From the NCBI GenBank assembly GCA_037954665.1, contig JBBMOL010000098.1:1612001-1676000 (forward strand): a DNA stretch of 64,000 nt, given 5' to 3'. Of the stretch, positions 12,563-25,556 are shown in pieces. Both the position numbers and the translations under genes were made by a program. Positions within the stretch are counted from its first letter, which is position 1; each line of letters starts with the position of its first letter. The notes beneath the pieces are model-generated. The model had not been told where the DNA came from. It worked only from the letters and a program-made list of their open reading frames with translations, and searched no databases. The DNA comes from Laguncularia racemosa. Lineage: Eukaryota; Streptophyta; Magnoliopsida; Myrtales; Combretaceae.

Positions 12563-15500
12563 ATGGACACAAATCTCGGACAAAATCGAAACTTTCCCCA
12601 GAATTATGAGAACCCGAATAACCAGCAACAGAGTTCTGGTCTAATGCGTTATCGATCAGCACCAAGTTCGTATTTTTCGACCCTTTTAGACAAAGAGTTA
12701 TGTGACGACTTCTTAAGTAATAGACAGAGTCCTGAAACAGAGCGAATTCTCACACGGCTTATCTCCGGTGGCGCCGATGACTCGTCGGCTCAAAGTTTCC
12801 GGCAAGACCCACCGAGAAATGAAGTGGGTCGCAGCCAAACTCAAGTTCAGGTTATTGGTTCTATGAAAACCGAAACTGATGTTGTTCCGCAACGAGAACA
12901 AAGCAATTTCTCTGTTCCTGAGCAGGGCATGTATCAACAAATGGTGGGTGGTGGTAGACAAAGTTCGAGTCTTGTAAGGCACAGCAGTTCACCGGCAGGA
13001 CTGTTTAACAGCATCAACATTGAGGGTACCTTTTATTTTTCTTCTTCTTCTTTTTCTTCTCGCACTGTTCATTACAGATGTATTTTGTTTGAATTGAAGT
13101 GAAAAACATTGATGCACTATGTTGTGCTGAAATGGCCAATCAACGCCTTTTGTTCCTTTTCCGAAGCTAGAAAAGATGCTGTTTGTGGATCTGTATTTCT
13201 TGCAAGTTGAAATATAATATTATGGTTTTGGTTGTACTATGATGTCGTTGATTAATCTCCAAAACTTTAGGTATTTAAGTCAAACAAAAGCCATCAACTT
13301 GACATGAAAAAGTTGATCTAGAAATATAGCGAAAACGCAAGAGCACTCATTAGCTGACTGGTCTAAGGAATATTCACGTTAATTCAATATTAATTTATGA
13401 TCTTTCTACATTTTCTTTTAGTGTAGCTTAGAGGCTGGTTAATCAGTGGTGTGTTTGAGTTTGCTTCCCCCCCCCCCCCCCCCCCCCCCCCACTTAACCC
13501 AAAATTTTGATTGATTTTTGTACTGATATCTGGAAGAACTGTTGTGTTTGAGAGTATCGTTGTGTGGATTGAAATTGGGAATATTCACCAGTCAAGGTAA
13601 ATGGCAGGTTTTGCTGCTACTGCTACTTCGACAGGCATGGGAAATTTTGTTACAAGTCCAGGAGAGAGTTCCTTTTCCTCAACAAGCAGGTTTCCGGGCA
13701 ACCGAATGAAGTACTCTTCTGGCCTGCCTCCTTCTTCCCGTCAAATGAGTCCTATCGCTGAGATTGGTAATAGAAGCATGGCAGCAGACGGTCCTGATGG
13801 AGGTGCTTTTGATGAAGGCCATGATGATAATTATGTCTCGGGTTTCCCGATCGGCTCTTGGGACAGCATGGCTAGCTCATCCGAGCAGTACAGCGGTTTG
13901 AGAGGTGCCAGAGATGACAATGAGAAGAGACTTTCGCGATTGAATTCATTGGATGCTGAGGTGATGAGAATTCCATAGTCTTTTTTCTGTTTGGTATATG
14001 TTTGTGGTGTTAAGTACTGTCAAGGTATAACTATCAAATCAAACTTGTGTGGATTAGGATATAGAGGGGAGAAGAAGCCATCCTCCTGGTCTCTTGGCTC
14101 ACCATTTGAGTTTGCCAAAAACTTTGGCCGAAACACAAGCCATGGACAATGCTTCATTGTTGCAGGATTCTGTGCTGTGCAAAATTCGTGCCAAAAGGGG
14201 ATGCGCTACTCATCCACGTAGCATTGCTGAGAGAGTAAGTTCATACTCTCTCTCTCTCTCTCTCTCTCTTTTCCTTCCCTCATAATGTCAAAACCATTGC
14301 AAGCGTGGGCACTTTAAACCGAAAACTAAAAAACAAACCAAACCAAATTTTTGTATTTTTTTATTTCATTTCGGAAAAATTTGAAATCAAAATATTTGGT
14401 TTGATTATGGTTTGTATTATCTTAAAATAAAAAACACTAAGCTGAACAGAAAAAATTAAGTTATATTTGTTATTTTACATCATTATAAAAGGGGGGAAAA
14501 ATAAAAGCAACAAGTAGAAATACATATATGATACATAGCATTTATGGACATACATTTACATGTTATATAAAACAATAGGAAATATAACTATATAAGATAA
14601 ATCTTACTATATATATATGACATGTAAGATAACAAATTTATGTATACATTTATATCTGTATAAAATAAAGGATATTATATAAAATTAAGGAAAAGTGCAA
14701 CATAAGTCCCCTACATTTGTACCAAAAGTCAATAAGTGATTCATATTTTAATTGAGTCGTTTAAGCACCTTAAGTTTATGCTAAAATTTCAATTATGTCT
14801 TTTATGTTTTAAGCAAGTCATTCAAATATTTTAAGTTTGTATTGTTGTATTAGTCAAGTCTTTCTTTTGGTGTATTTTATGAAATTTAGAGGACTTACAT
14901 GGTACTACGAATAAACATAAATGACTTACTAATAACACAGAACACTTAATTGCATTTTGCCACAAACAGAGAGAAATTCTATTGCATTTATCATTAGAAA
15001 ATTGTATATATTATATCTAAAATACCAACATAAACGTAACACAACCCATGAGGGTATGACTTAATGGTTAAGGTCTTAATCTAGAACGATAGAGTACTTA
15101 AATTCATCCCTCTTGTGAGTCCCTTAGGGGAGCATACAACCTGCTGCGTTTGACCTAGCACAGCCAGTTATTTACCCCCTTGCTTTGTCTGGCCACTAGA
15201 ATTTTATACGAAATTTACTATATATAATAAGATATAGATAAGAATATATTAAAATCCTTTATAATTGCTTGCTATTTGGTTCAAACTGAACCAAACAAAG
15301 TTTGGCTTTGGTTTCCAAATTCTCATAATCGAAAAGTTTGGTTTGGCTTGGTTTGAAAAATTGTCAAACTGAACCAAATCAAATAATGATCGGTGGATTG
15401 TGAGCCACCTCTAAACATGTTTTGGGTCGTGCAACACATCTTAGGAGTTAAGAGGCTACCAACTCCCTTGGGTGAGTGACATGAACTACCGAGGGTGGTG

Positions 15501-17248
15501 GACTGCTGCTCATTACCATATAAAATAAAAGAACAAAAATCATGATAAATCACTTGGCCTGAAACACCATTTGAATCTAGGTTCACATGCATACTGGCTA
15601 ACCCACTAAGGTCTACCATTGGAATCAAATGAACCAGCGCAACTGCCATGTGAATCACATACCATGTAAACCACAGCGATCTCCTTTTGAAGTACTATTA
15701 GATTTGGGATCCCTACATGAGCCTTAATTTTCCATGCGAACCTGGGTTTGTACTACTGGTTCTAGCCACAGTGGTTCATGCGATCCCACCTTCGGTTAGC
15801 CATTTTTTGTTCCACTACACCTTTGGGTGTGGTCTGGCATCTCTCCTCTTGTTCATTATGGTTAAGTCACTGCCTAAGCTGGTGATTAAGGTTGTTGGTG
15901 AGGTCGATAGCTAGGGTTTTGGGGTGAGGGATGGTGGCTAAGATTAGAGTAAACATGGGGTATTTTAGACATTTTCCTTCTACTTTATGTTAGAATCTTG
16001 TTTGGATGTATGTTTATTTTTAGGTATTCATTTTTTTCGCTAATTACTATATATATTACAATTATTGAGAGAGGAGAAATTGAACTTGTTTTATCTTTTT
16101 AGGAAACTGGTATTCATGCTACTAAATTATAAGGACTTTGGTAGGTTTTGATTTATTTTTTTAATGTATCATTGTGTCATTGGTCGCAATGTGGACTGGA
16201 ATGTTGATGATAATGGGAGATGGCAAAACTATGAATATTTATAAGTAAAACTTTACTTAAGTATGATCATACAACTTAAAAATTCATGTTTGAACCTAAA
16301 ATAAGGTGCTAAAATCTTGATAGTGGTTAAGTCAATTTCCTCGGTTTTTTTTCAATCTTAATTTCACATTTAGAGATCGTTTTAAACAATCATAGGATAT
16401 GATACAGCAACTTAAAAGTTCATGTCTGAAATTGAAAAAAAGGCTAAAATTTAGACGATGGTTATGGCAATATCCTTGTATTATTTAATATTAATTTCAC
16501 ATTTAGCAGTCATAAACGATCTTTAAGCTTTCTATAGTTCAGATTCCACTTGTCCTTTTTTTTTTTTTCTTTACATACTGCTTCAATGAGGTAGCTTCTT
16601 TGTCTTTGTACGTGTAATTAGACATTTTGTAATTCTACGATCAGGTTAGAAGAACCAAGATCAGTGAAAGAATAAGAAAACTTCAAGATCTAGTTCCCAA
16701 CATGGACAAGGTAATGTCTCTATTCACTAGCTTGTGTTTTCGCATGATTTATTTCCACTAAGTTGAACTGTTGTGAGAAAACTCAATGTGCATTCATTCA
16801 CCTGTCTGCAGCAAACCAACACAGCAGATATGTTGGACTTGGCAGTTGAATACATCAAAGACCTTCAAAAACAAGTTAAGGTGCGTACAAAAATTATTTC
16901 CTTTCAACAAACTATTAATAACTTTCTGCTTCCCTTTGTCAGATTCAGATCCATAGTCATCTCATTTAAAACCTAAATCTACTGAAACAATCGTTAGTCC
17001 TCAAATTTGTATTTGAACATTACTATTTACATTTGGGCTTAAATATTGAATAAGGTCCATCACATGAAATTAACTAAAATTAAGAGAGTAAAACAATGAA
17101 GCATGAATTTAAATTTAGAATCTACATATTATAATGTATGGTTTTGTATACTTATTACAACACCCACCTTTACTTTCGTTATTCTCAGGCACTCTCGGAA
17201 GATCATGCTAAATGTACTTGTCAAAATAAGCATCATTATTATTCGTAG
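12563..17248 (+). CDS. bHLH122: bHLH transcription factor, bHLH122 / FLOWERING BHLH (FBH) group, six exons
   Basis: Predicted exons are 12563-13025, 13608-13960, 14058-14234, 16645-16710, 16812-16880 and 17189-17248. All junctions are GT-AG and in frame, giving 395 aa. The N-terminus has the group motif RYRSAPSSY (residues 29-37) and SPETERIL (56-63). Exon 2 has SPAGLF just before the junction and RQMSPIAEIG. Exon 3 has LAHHLSLPK and the start of the DNA-binding region, KIRAKRGCATHPRSIAER. Exons 4 and 5 complete the helix-loop-helix (RRTKISERIRKLQDLVPNMDK, then QTNTADMLDLAVEYIKDLQ). Exon 6 gives a short Cys-containing tail ending at TAG. The region uses the group-specific HPRSIAERVRR in place of the usual His-Glu-Arg start. 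Arabidopsis relatives bind E-box DNA as dimers in the nucleus; FBH proteins activate CONSTANS, and bHLH122 acts in drought and osmotic stress responses. Which role applies here is inference. All key exons look intact. The symbol names the closest Arabidopsis group member I recognise, not proven orthology. Confidence 0.93.
13467..13491. repeat. Poly-C tract, 25 bases, in intron 1 of the bHLH gene
   Basis: An uninterrupted run of 25 C, about 115 bases before the predicted acceptor of exon 2. It has the same length as the C run at 1481-1505, though the surroundings are unrelated. Confidence 0.95.
14246..14269. repeat. (CT)12 microsatellite just after the exon 3 donor
   Basis: A CT dinucleotide run beginning 11 bases after the GTAAGT donor of exon 3 of the bHLH gene. 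Confidence 0.9.
14317..15385. mobile_element. TE-derived insertion in intron 3 with AACCAAACC-rich inverted ends
   Basis: The left end has ACAAACCAAACCAAATTTTT near 14330. The right end has AAGTTTGGTTTGGCTTGG near 15333, its approximate reverse complement, with further GGTTTGG/CCAAACC matches inward. The interior is AT-rich and itself contains other repeat-like pieces (14695-14960 and a SINE-like piece at 15043-15190). No protein remnant was seen. This accounts for much of the 2.4-kb intron 3 (14235-16644). The family was not identified. Confidence 0.45.
15043..15190 (+). mobile_element. Possible decayed tRNA-derived SINE
   Basis: GGGTATGACTTAATGGTTAA at 15053 resembles the pol III A box of plant SINEs (TRGYNNARNGG type). 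About 40 bases later TTAAATTCATCCCTC is a poor match to the B box GGTTCGANNCC. It sits inside the TE-rich part of bHLH intron 3. No target duplication was found. Confidence 0.35.
15390..16640. other. Rest of bHLH intron 3
   Basis: Between the TE-derived block and the exon 4 acceptor (TCAG at 16641-16644). A short open frame at 15717-15914 has no recognisable domain and lies inside the intron. There are T-rich runs near 16560, as usual upstream of plant acceptors. Confidence 0.55.
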
Positions 17249-20200
17249 CACTACAAACCTGGGAATCACTTTTGTACAGTCTATGGAAGTTTGTGAAGGG
17301 TATTTGGGTGGTCATTTTTTACTTTACAAAAAGGAAGATAGAGAACATTATGATTTATGAGAAAGGAGTTACCTAAAAGCTGATGCTATGATGCCGACCC
17401 TTTCTTGGCATTAGCAAAGCCAAATAAGCTGATACTGTATAACACCTGTTCAGGTACGTGTATGATGTGATTTTAGTTGCCTGGTCTAGATAAATAGAGT
17501 TAAAAAGCATTAGAGGTGGGGGGTTGTAAAAAAACAGGAGCTTATCATTTTACTTTTTGTGGCATTATTTGGTGGGGTTCGTGAAGGAAAGTTGCTATAA
17601 ATAAATAGTTGCAGTTGGACCATAAATGGCATGGGAAGCATGTGGGGACAGCCATCTTTTTCTTTGTCATAAATGGAGAAGGAAATGAGTGATGCAGATT
17701 GAATTCAAGTTAAAGACTAGCTTCAATCATATTTAAGGTCAGAGGTAGCGATGCTTCTTTTTTCTATTCTGGTGCCCCATTATTGAGTGTACCATCTTTG
17801 CTACATATCTTCTCCCTAATCTGGCATCTTGTCCTTTTTTTGAGTTTTTCACTTTTCACTTTGCTGCTGTTGCTTCAAGTTTTCTTATGAGTATATTCGG
17901 TGAAATGAGTATATTAGTTCTCCAAGTAAGTCGTTTATGAATAATTTAAAATCCTTTTTATATTAAAATCCAATTAAATCTTATATGTTTGATATAATTT
18001 ATTTAAATGAGCCATCTATGTTGTGACTGGTTTTTAATCATTATAGATAATGTGAAGGGGCTTATCTAGTGTAAAAATACAAGTGTAAAGAATATAATGG
18101 TCAAAATCGCGGTTCTACTCATATGATTTTATGAGTTTATATTTTTATGAGGTTTTTTTGAGTTAAAATCGTATATAAAATAGCTTTTGTTTAAACTTGT
18201 GATATAATCATGATTTTAGGTATATAATTTTACGAGTTTATGATTATACTAATTTCAAATGATTTTATATAATTTTATGCAATTCTATTTTATTTAAGTT
18301 TAATAGTTTATCAAAACCAAGTAAAAGAATTGAGTTTTGACAATTTAAAGTCTCATCAAATTATGAGTGAAATAATGTTTTATTTGCTTCTTTTAACTTA
18401 AATTGATTTTATTACTAGCTTTATCATTAAAAACTTTTTATTGATGATGATAGGTAGTTAAAGAAGAAGAAGATATTTAATTTATTGAATGATGATTGAG
18501 TAAGGAAAAAAAATGAAAGTAACAATTCAGTGAGTCATGATTTAGAAAAGTTGAAATTAAGATATTTTAGAAATTCACGATATAGGTATTGTTGAAAACT
18601 AAATACAAATAAATATTTTATAAGATTCATAATAAGAAAATATTGATATTATTAATAATAATATTTACAATAATTAATTATGATTATAGTTGGATAAACT
18701 TATGGTAGTTTTGATAATTTTTGATAGTTAATGATTAATTTTTTATTCTTAGTTTAACTTTTTTATCATGATGATTTATTTTGTAATATGATTTTTATCG
18801 ATAATAATATATATTTTTTAGTTTTATGGATTAGTATAATGATTTATAATTAACTATTTGTACTATAACTTGTATTGTGATCAAAATTTATATTGAATTT
18901 CTTTATTTATAGCATATGTTTTAAGTTTTTCATGACTTTTGTAAACATATTTATAATTTGACTACTGATTTATAGAAGTTGTAAAAACTTATATTTTTAT
19001 GATTTAATTGTATGTTTTGATTCTATAAACCCTATGACGAGTTTAGTTAAAATCGTGAGTTTGACAATTTTGATAAAGATATAAAATTTAAAAAGATGTT
19101 GGCTTATGTTTTAAGTTTTTTTTTTTTAATTATAATTCATATAACTTTGGAGAAGGGAGGAATTGAATCCGATTTAACCAATTAAAAGATTACTAAAAGT
19201 TATTTCAATTATATTTATATTACTAAAAGTTATTTCGATTGATCTTAAAGGTTTGATATTCACATCCTGTTTCTCCTCAGAAATTTCACTCGATGAATTA
19301 GAATGAGTCTTGAACAAATATTTGAATTGGATTCATGAAAAGGAATACAAGAGTGTTTAGAGAGAGAAAATAGTTAGTTAGAGAAAGCCTTACATACATA
19401 AGATGGATGATATGATGAATTTATAAAGAAGAACTATGCTTTAAAAGTCTCCTTTATCAAGCCTTGACATTTATGTAAATAATAATAATTGAACACCGAG
19501 CGTTTCTCAGCCTATCATCACATGCACAGGAAGTCTATGCATCATTAAATTAGAATTCTACCGCTAAGAGGTGTTACCCATCCAATAAAATTAAAGAAGC
19601 TTATAAAGAAATCCATTTCCATGCCTGGAGTCGAAAGTCTTGCTTTTTTACTTCGTTTTTAGTATATATTAAGTTTGCTCCAGTTAGTACAAACTGCTCA
19701 AAAAAAAAAAAAAAAAACTAAGGAATGTATAATTTTTTTTAATTAAAAAAAAATTTCAAGATATTTTGGGGTCGCCATTAATTGAGGTTGGAAAAAAAAA
19801 TATTTTAAAATGGGGACGTTAAAGTTTAACGTTGAGACAACCATCGAGTTTTTATTTTTTATTTTTTTCCAAACAGAGTTTAATTTAATTTATCAAAATT
19901 AATTAGCAAAATAATCATTTGCAAGAAGGAAGAAAAGGGATTTTCATTTTTACTAAAAGAACTATTATTTTTTTAAGAAAAAGTTTAAATTTAAGAAAAA
20001 GATATTTTTTCTTTATTTTTAAGAATATATATATATTATTTTTTATGCAATTTTTTTTTAATTTTTAGGGCTGCGCTATAATTATTCTAGATATCACAGT
20101 TGTTATTATAAAAGAAAAATTCAATTGTTGTTAATTTTAAATTTTATTAATAATTATTTTTCATAATTTTTATTTTGAAAAAAAAAATCATTACTAAATA

Positions 20201-20462
20201 CCTAAACTAGGACACAAAAAATTATTACTTTTTTTTCATTATTATTATTTTGCAAATACTAAATAATATTGATATATATATAATTTTTGAGAAATTCATC
20301 GTTGAAAATTAAATTAAAAGCACATGTAAAAAAAATAGGAAATTTATTTTTTTTGTAAACTATTTTTAGGAAAAAAAAGATTTTTTTATAAATAAAAGAT
20401 AAACAAGTAAATAAAATAAAAATGCAAATTGGATTGGAAGTGAACTAGGTTGAGTAGGATTA
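17249..20462. other. Downstream flank of the bHLH gene and AT-rich intergenic DNA
   Basis: The first several hundred bases hold the 3' UTR; no poly(A) site can be fixed. From about 17930 the sequence is very AT-rich with no gene. A weak inverted similarity between about 18100 and 19085 (AAAATCG-rich ends) hints at an old DNA element but is too diverged to call. Confidence 0.5.
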
Positions 20463-21257
20463 GGGAAACACTTTTAAATATTGTGATTTTTAAAAGAAAT
20501 TTCACAAATATTGTACTTGCAATAGTTATTTAAAAAATATGTTTCAAAGATGCAAATGTGGTTTGCAACTTTTTTTTTTTTTTTTCAAAATTTCAAAATT
20601 GAAAGGTGTAGATGACATCTGTGCTTTTACTATAACCTTTTTTTTTTCTAAATATTTTGGCATATGGAAATAAAGTAATTTGACTCTTATAAAAATATTA
20701 AACAGTAACATGGTTTGGTTCTAATTATAATACACTCTAATAAGTCTTTTTGATATATTATAGGCTCTATAACTTTAAACGAGTAAAAAGTTATGATCAT
20801 TTAAAGTTGAAAAAAATAAATCACATTAGTTTCCTTTTTTTTTGCCAACTTTGAAATGTTATAACTTTTTGTTCAGTTGAAGTTATAGAGTTTATAATAT
20901 ATAAAAAAAGATTGATTTGAGTGTACTATAATTAGGACTAAATCATGTTATTTGATAAGGTCAAATTGCTATGTTTTTATGTGTCAAAGTTTGTAAAAAA
21001 AAAATTACACTAAAGGTGTGGACATTGTCCATGTCTTCAAGCAATATGCTTAAGGGCGCAAATGGCATCCATACCTTTTGTACAAATTGTATTGAAAGTG
21101 TAAACTTGGTGTGTGTTTTTAGTTTTACAAATTTTGAAAAAAAAAAAAAGAAACTACAAACTGCATCCACATCTTTTAAACATATTTTTTGAATACTTTT
21201 TGTAGGTATTATATTTTGGAATTTAAAAAAAAATAACAATATTTGCGAGTGTTTCCC
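20463..21257. mobile_element. Large foldback (inverted-repeat) element, 795 bp
   Basis: The left end starts GGGAAACACT (20463) and the right end finishes AGTGTTTCCC (21257). Almost the whole element is two inverted arms. The inner arms, 20707-20809 and 20846-20949, are about 100 bp each, highly similar, and separated by only about 36 bases. Outside them, matching blocks continue to the ends, with about 80 extra bases in the right arm. The arms contain short near-palindromic modules such as GGTGTGGACATTGTCCATG (21015). Flanks GTAGGATTA and, one base out, ATAAGATTA could be a decayed 9-bp target duplication (7 of 9 match), which would suit a Mutator-like non-autonomous element. No protein is encoded; the reading frames through it arise from the repeat modules. 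Family assignment is inference. Confidence 0.7.
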
Positions 21258-24200
21258 AATAAGATTATATCTGGCACATGGAGAGGGGGTTGGATTTCGC
21301 TTAGCTTGAGTTATCTTGGTTGTTGTCAATGTATCCGAACTAGGCCTTTTAGGAGCAATGACCATAATGGGGGTGGTGGATTACTTCCAAATGCTACGTG
21401 AGGATGATTTTCAAGTAACCTAGATAATTAAAAATAGGGGATTTCGGTCTAAAGCTTATTCATGTTGTTTACGGTTGATCGGAGGTGGTTTTGGATGAAT
21501 TGAAAGTTGGTGAAATGTTTGGTGGTGATGATTTTGGTTGAGATTAGTTGTGGAAGCTCGAATTTGGGATTATGCAATTAGCTAAACCACTCACAAAACT
21601 CCTTTTACAACATAATGTAAGTACAAAAGGGTGAACAAAATATATAGAAATACCCATTACTCAAGGAAGTTATGCCAGGATTTAATCCCATATTCACAAA
21701 TGATGAAAAGCTCACATGCTTGCTCTCTCGAGTGCAATTTACTAAAACCCCACACATTTATAGGGCCTTGACATTTCAACTATACATAGTAAGGATCAAA
21801 CATTATCGTAAAATTAGCAAGTATTAAACCCTAAGATTGCACAAAACCAAGAAGCCTGGATTCAGTCTTTGGTGTAATACTCATTGGATCGGTTAAGACA
21901 AATACGATGCCGGCCTTCATGATATGTCACTCTATAGCCTTGTTGGTGAGTTAGTGCCAGCCCAAGTGGCTAAGCCGGTCTGCTCTTCTCCCCACTTTAA
22001 TCATTTTTTAACCGATCAATCTTCAATCCTCTTCGACCTAGGCCACATTGTGCTATCCATCCCTATTCCACAGCATGCTTTATCAATGTTCATTATCACA
22101 AAATTTCCGTCAAGTCGATCAATCATGTTAAGCAGTTTCAAAATAAGGTCAATTTAGGAAGATGCGGCACACTAGTAGAAAAAATTTTAGATTCATTTCA
22201 TACTTCATAGAGAGGGAGGATAAAAACAACCCTAGATTCGTGAGTTTGAAATGAGTAATTGTTTCCCCCACCCACACCCACCCCCACAAAATGTACATCA
22301 AAGCCTTCTAGATGATGTGCATAGACAGATACATTTCATAAGGCAAAACATGGAAAATACGTGACAACAACTTGGTAAACAAAAATTAATATATAATTCA
22401 AACGGTGTTAGTAGCCAGTATTTTATGAGGCTTACTTAAACACCCTTATAGAATAAGTCTACCGAATAAATTAGGAAGTTTTTATACAAGAATCGATCCT
22501 TATAGGATAAACATACCTTAAAATTTTTTAGGATATAATATAATTATTTTGGAAACTAGTTATTTATGCAGGGTAAATTGGTTGGAAATGAAGATCCATT
22601 GATGCCCAAAATAGCCAAATTGCCCCAGTAAAAGGAAAATCAAAATACTAGCGATATACTGAGAAAATTCATTTGATCTCTATTTTCTTCTAAGCTCTTG
22701 CAAAGATTGCATTTATGGAACCAAAACAACATCACACCAACTACTACATTTTGTCATCCTCTTCAACATGTTTTCCTTTATTCCTTTAAACATTTTTCTT
22801 TTGCCATACGAACGCAATATACTATCAAGAAATGCATTTTTTCCCCCAAATGAACACAATCTATGGCCATACGTTTGAATTATGTTTTAGAGCACAAGAT
22901 GTGAAAATGGAAACCCAATAGGAAGACTGAAGTTTGTATAAGTGTGGGTTTGTTGTGTACATCACATTTGCAGAATATACATTACCTGGTTCACGAGATA
23001 GTATGCATAGAAACGATGCTATGAAGTAAAAGACGATATAGAAAGGGATTCTAAAGACAAAGTAGTCCTAGCTGATGCACATAATCGTGGCAGGTACAGT
23101 TAGTGGGGCTAGGTCTAAAAGGCAGCCTTTTATAAGCAATGTCAGAGGGGTGGTTATGCAGATCAATTTGGGTTAATAGCCATAATGGGCTTAATATAAG
23201 GGAAAGAAGCTTAGAAGTACATAATGGATCGTGGTTTACACTTGAGCTTGCTTTGAAAGGAAAAAACCCTAAGAGATAATTTAACTAACCCTATTATGAG
23301 TTCATCAATCCAAAACTCTCAAAATCACCTAAATATTAGGTTTACTTCATTGGATATTGCCACTCATCTGAAAAAAAAAAAAAAAAAACTCTTACATAAT
23401 TTAATTAGTATTAAGCTTGGATTATAATTTATAGTTTGCAAATTCATCCATCTATATTTTCCTCAATTATGATTTATTTACTTTCTAAATTGAAATAGAT
23501 AAAAAATAAAAAAGTTATATCTTGAGAATGACTATTATCAGGAATAGGTTGGAAATTTTTATTTTAGTGTTTACTTTATGTAATTTCTTATTACAAGAAA
23601 TATGTATTTCAGTATTTACTTCACTTTATTAATTCTAGTATTAAGTTGAGAATATAAATAAAATTATTAATTTGCTTTTATTTTGTCATTAATTGCAGTG
23701 CTAATGAGGATATAATGATCATAATATTTTAACTTTTCATTTTATCTATAGAGAAAATAAAAAATTCTACATTTTTAAGGTAATATCTATTCACAATGGA
23801 GTGAGAATAGAAAAGTATTAGAGATTAAAATTCTCTCCCAATTTTTCCAAGTAAATAAGGTAATAAATGATTAAAAAGAAATTTTTTTTTTCCATTCTTT
23901 CTCTATTATCTCCAAGTAAACGGGCTATTAGAGAATTCTTTTGATGGGGGAGAAATAGTTATTTGGCATTCATTAAAATCAATAAATGAATATAATATAT
24001 TTAATGTACAAGTTACTTTGCAAGGCATATATTTTGTGCATTATTTATTTGTACTTATGTTGCTACCCTTATAAATAATAAAAAATTAGATTAAGTTCAT
24101 CATTGAATTGTATATTATAGAGGGCTAAAGTCAATTTATGAGCCGAGGTGATAAGGCCTAGAAAGTGAAGTTTATGTTTTGGGCTAATTAGGGGAGATTT

Positions 24201-24707
24201 GACATGATAGGCTTGCGATAGGGCTTGTTGGATAGACCATTTCGATCAAACTTTTTTAAATAAAGCTTACACTTTAGAAATCACTAATAGGCCTAAATCC
24301 ATAAAAAGCCAATATATAGACTCATTCATTTAGAATTGTTAATTGTTCTCATCATCTAATAGATGAAACTCATAATAAAATTTTATAAATACTTCATGCC
24401 TCCTCATTCAAACAGGGGTTCTTTTTTAGGGAAAAGCATCGTTACTCTACTAAATTTTTCTTAAAAGATCATAATCATGATAATACCCTTAGAACATTCA
24501 CCTGTCACTATTGCGTTAAACCTCATTCGAGACTGCTTACTTCTTTTCCTCATCTCATTTACTCCTTGATTATTTTTGTATGTGTCGCTTTCCTTGTTAG
24601 GCTACATATAGTGCATTCTCGTATAGCACATGCATGATCCTACACTCGGACCAACACCCCCATACATACTATAGATGCATGATCATCATGTTTTCTAATT
24701 AGATAAC
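21258..24707. other. Intergenic DNA, no gene recognised
   Basis: Moderately AT-rich. An open frame at 21924-22157 and scattered less AT-rich patches (about 21250-21560 and 23000-23210) have no family I recognise. Poly-A runs occur at about 23370. Confidence 0.5.
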
Positions 24708-24964
24708 GCAAATTATTAGGTATAGTGTTGTAGTTTACAAGCTTACCTTCATGAGAGAAGCAATTGCTTTTCCTTGTATATGTGGGAAACTCATTGTTTG
24801 CAAGTCCCCTTATTTAAGGTGTGGGGCATCTTTAGTGCAAATTATTAGGTATAGTGTTGTAGTTTACAAGCTTACCTTCATGAGAGAAGCTATTGCTTTT
24901 CCTTATATATGTGGGAAACTGGTATTATTTGCAAGTCCCTTAATGTAAGGTGTGGGGCATCTTA
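24708..24964. repeat. Tandem duplication, two copies of about 129 bp
   Basis: GCAAATTATTAGGTATAGTG begins at 24708 and again at 24837. The two units agree closely down to GGTGTGGGGCATCTT, with a few substitutions and short indels. High similarity suggests a recent event. The open frame that crosses both copies (24751-24948) is simply the duplicated sequence read through. Confidence 0.9.
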
Positions 24965-25556
24965 TCCTACTTAGGGGAGCTTTGCAAGAAATCCAATCAA
25001 ATAAATATTGTATACAATATAAATTTCACTTCGAGTGAGCTTTCTCATAAAGCTAACTTTATAGATAGCAAGTGCTTTGAAGAGATCAATGACGCAAAAG
25101 GTGTAAGTAATTTTAAGAAAGACTCCTTGCCTCTCTACGAATTTTAAGTTCCTTTCATTCATTGGCCTCTCTTATGGCTTCAAAGCGACTTCACTGAAAA
25201 TTTCTACCCGTTTTATCTAACTTTAAGTGTGACCCAAAAATGGGGGGCTTGTGTGCATTTTTCCGCCTTCGAACGTTGTGACTACTTGCATGTCCAAGTC
25301 CATGGTAACAACTATTCGGGCCGTACTGTCCAAAAACTTTATCAATAAACCTTGGACAATTGTTTTTGGGAACACACGAACATTTTAATAATAAAATTAT
25401 AACGAATTAATTATTTTTTCCCCCTCATTTTCAGGATTCTTTTTTCAATTCCAAGACAAGATTAGGCAACACAATACTTATCACCTATCATGTCATTTGA
25501 AATTTCACTTTTATAAGCAATTTTCCATTCAGGAATTTTTTTTTCTCTTATTAGGT

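Noticed and set aside
18100..19085. DNA transposon with AAAATCG-rich inverted ends
   Set aside because: End similarity is too short and patchy to separate from AT-rich background.
21924..22157. 77-codon open frame as a gene
   Set aside because: No recognisable motif and surrounded by TE-like DNA.
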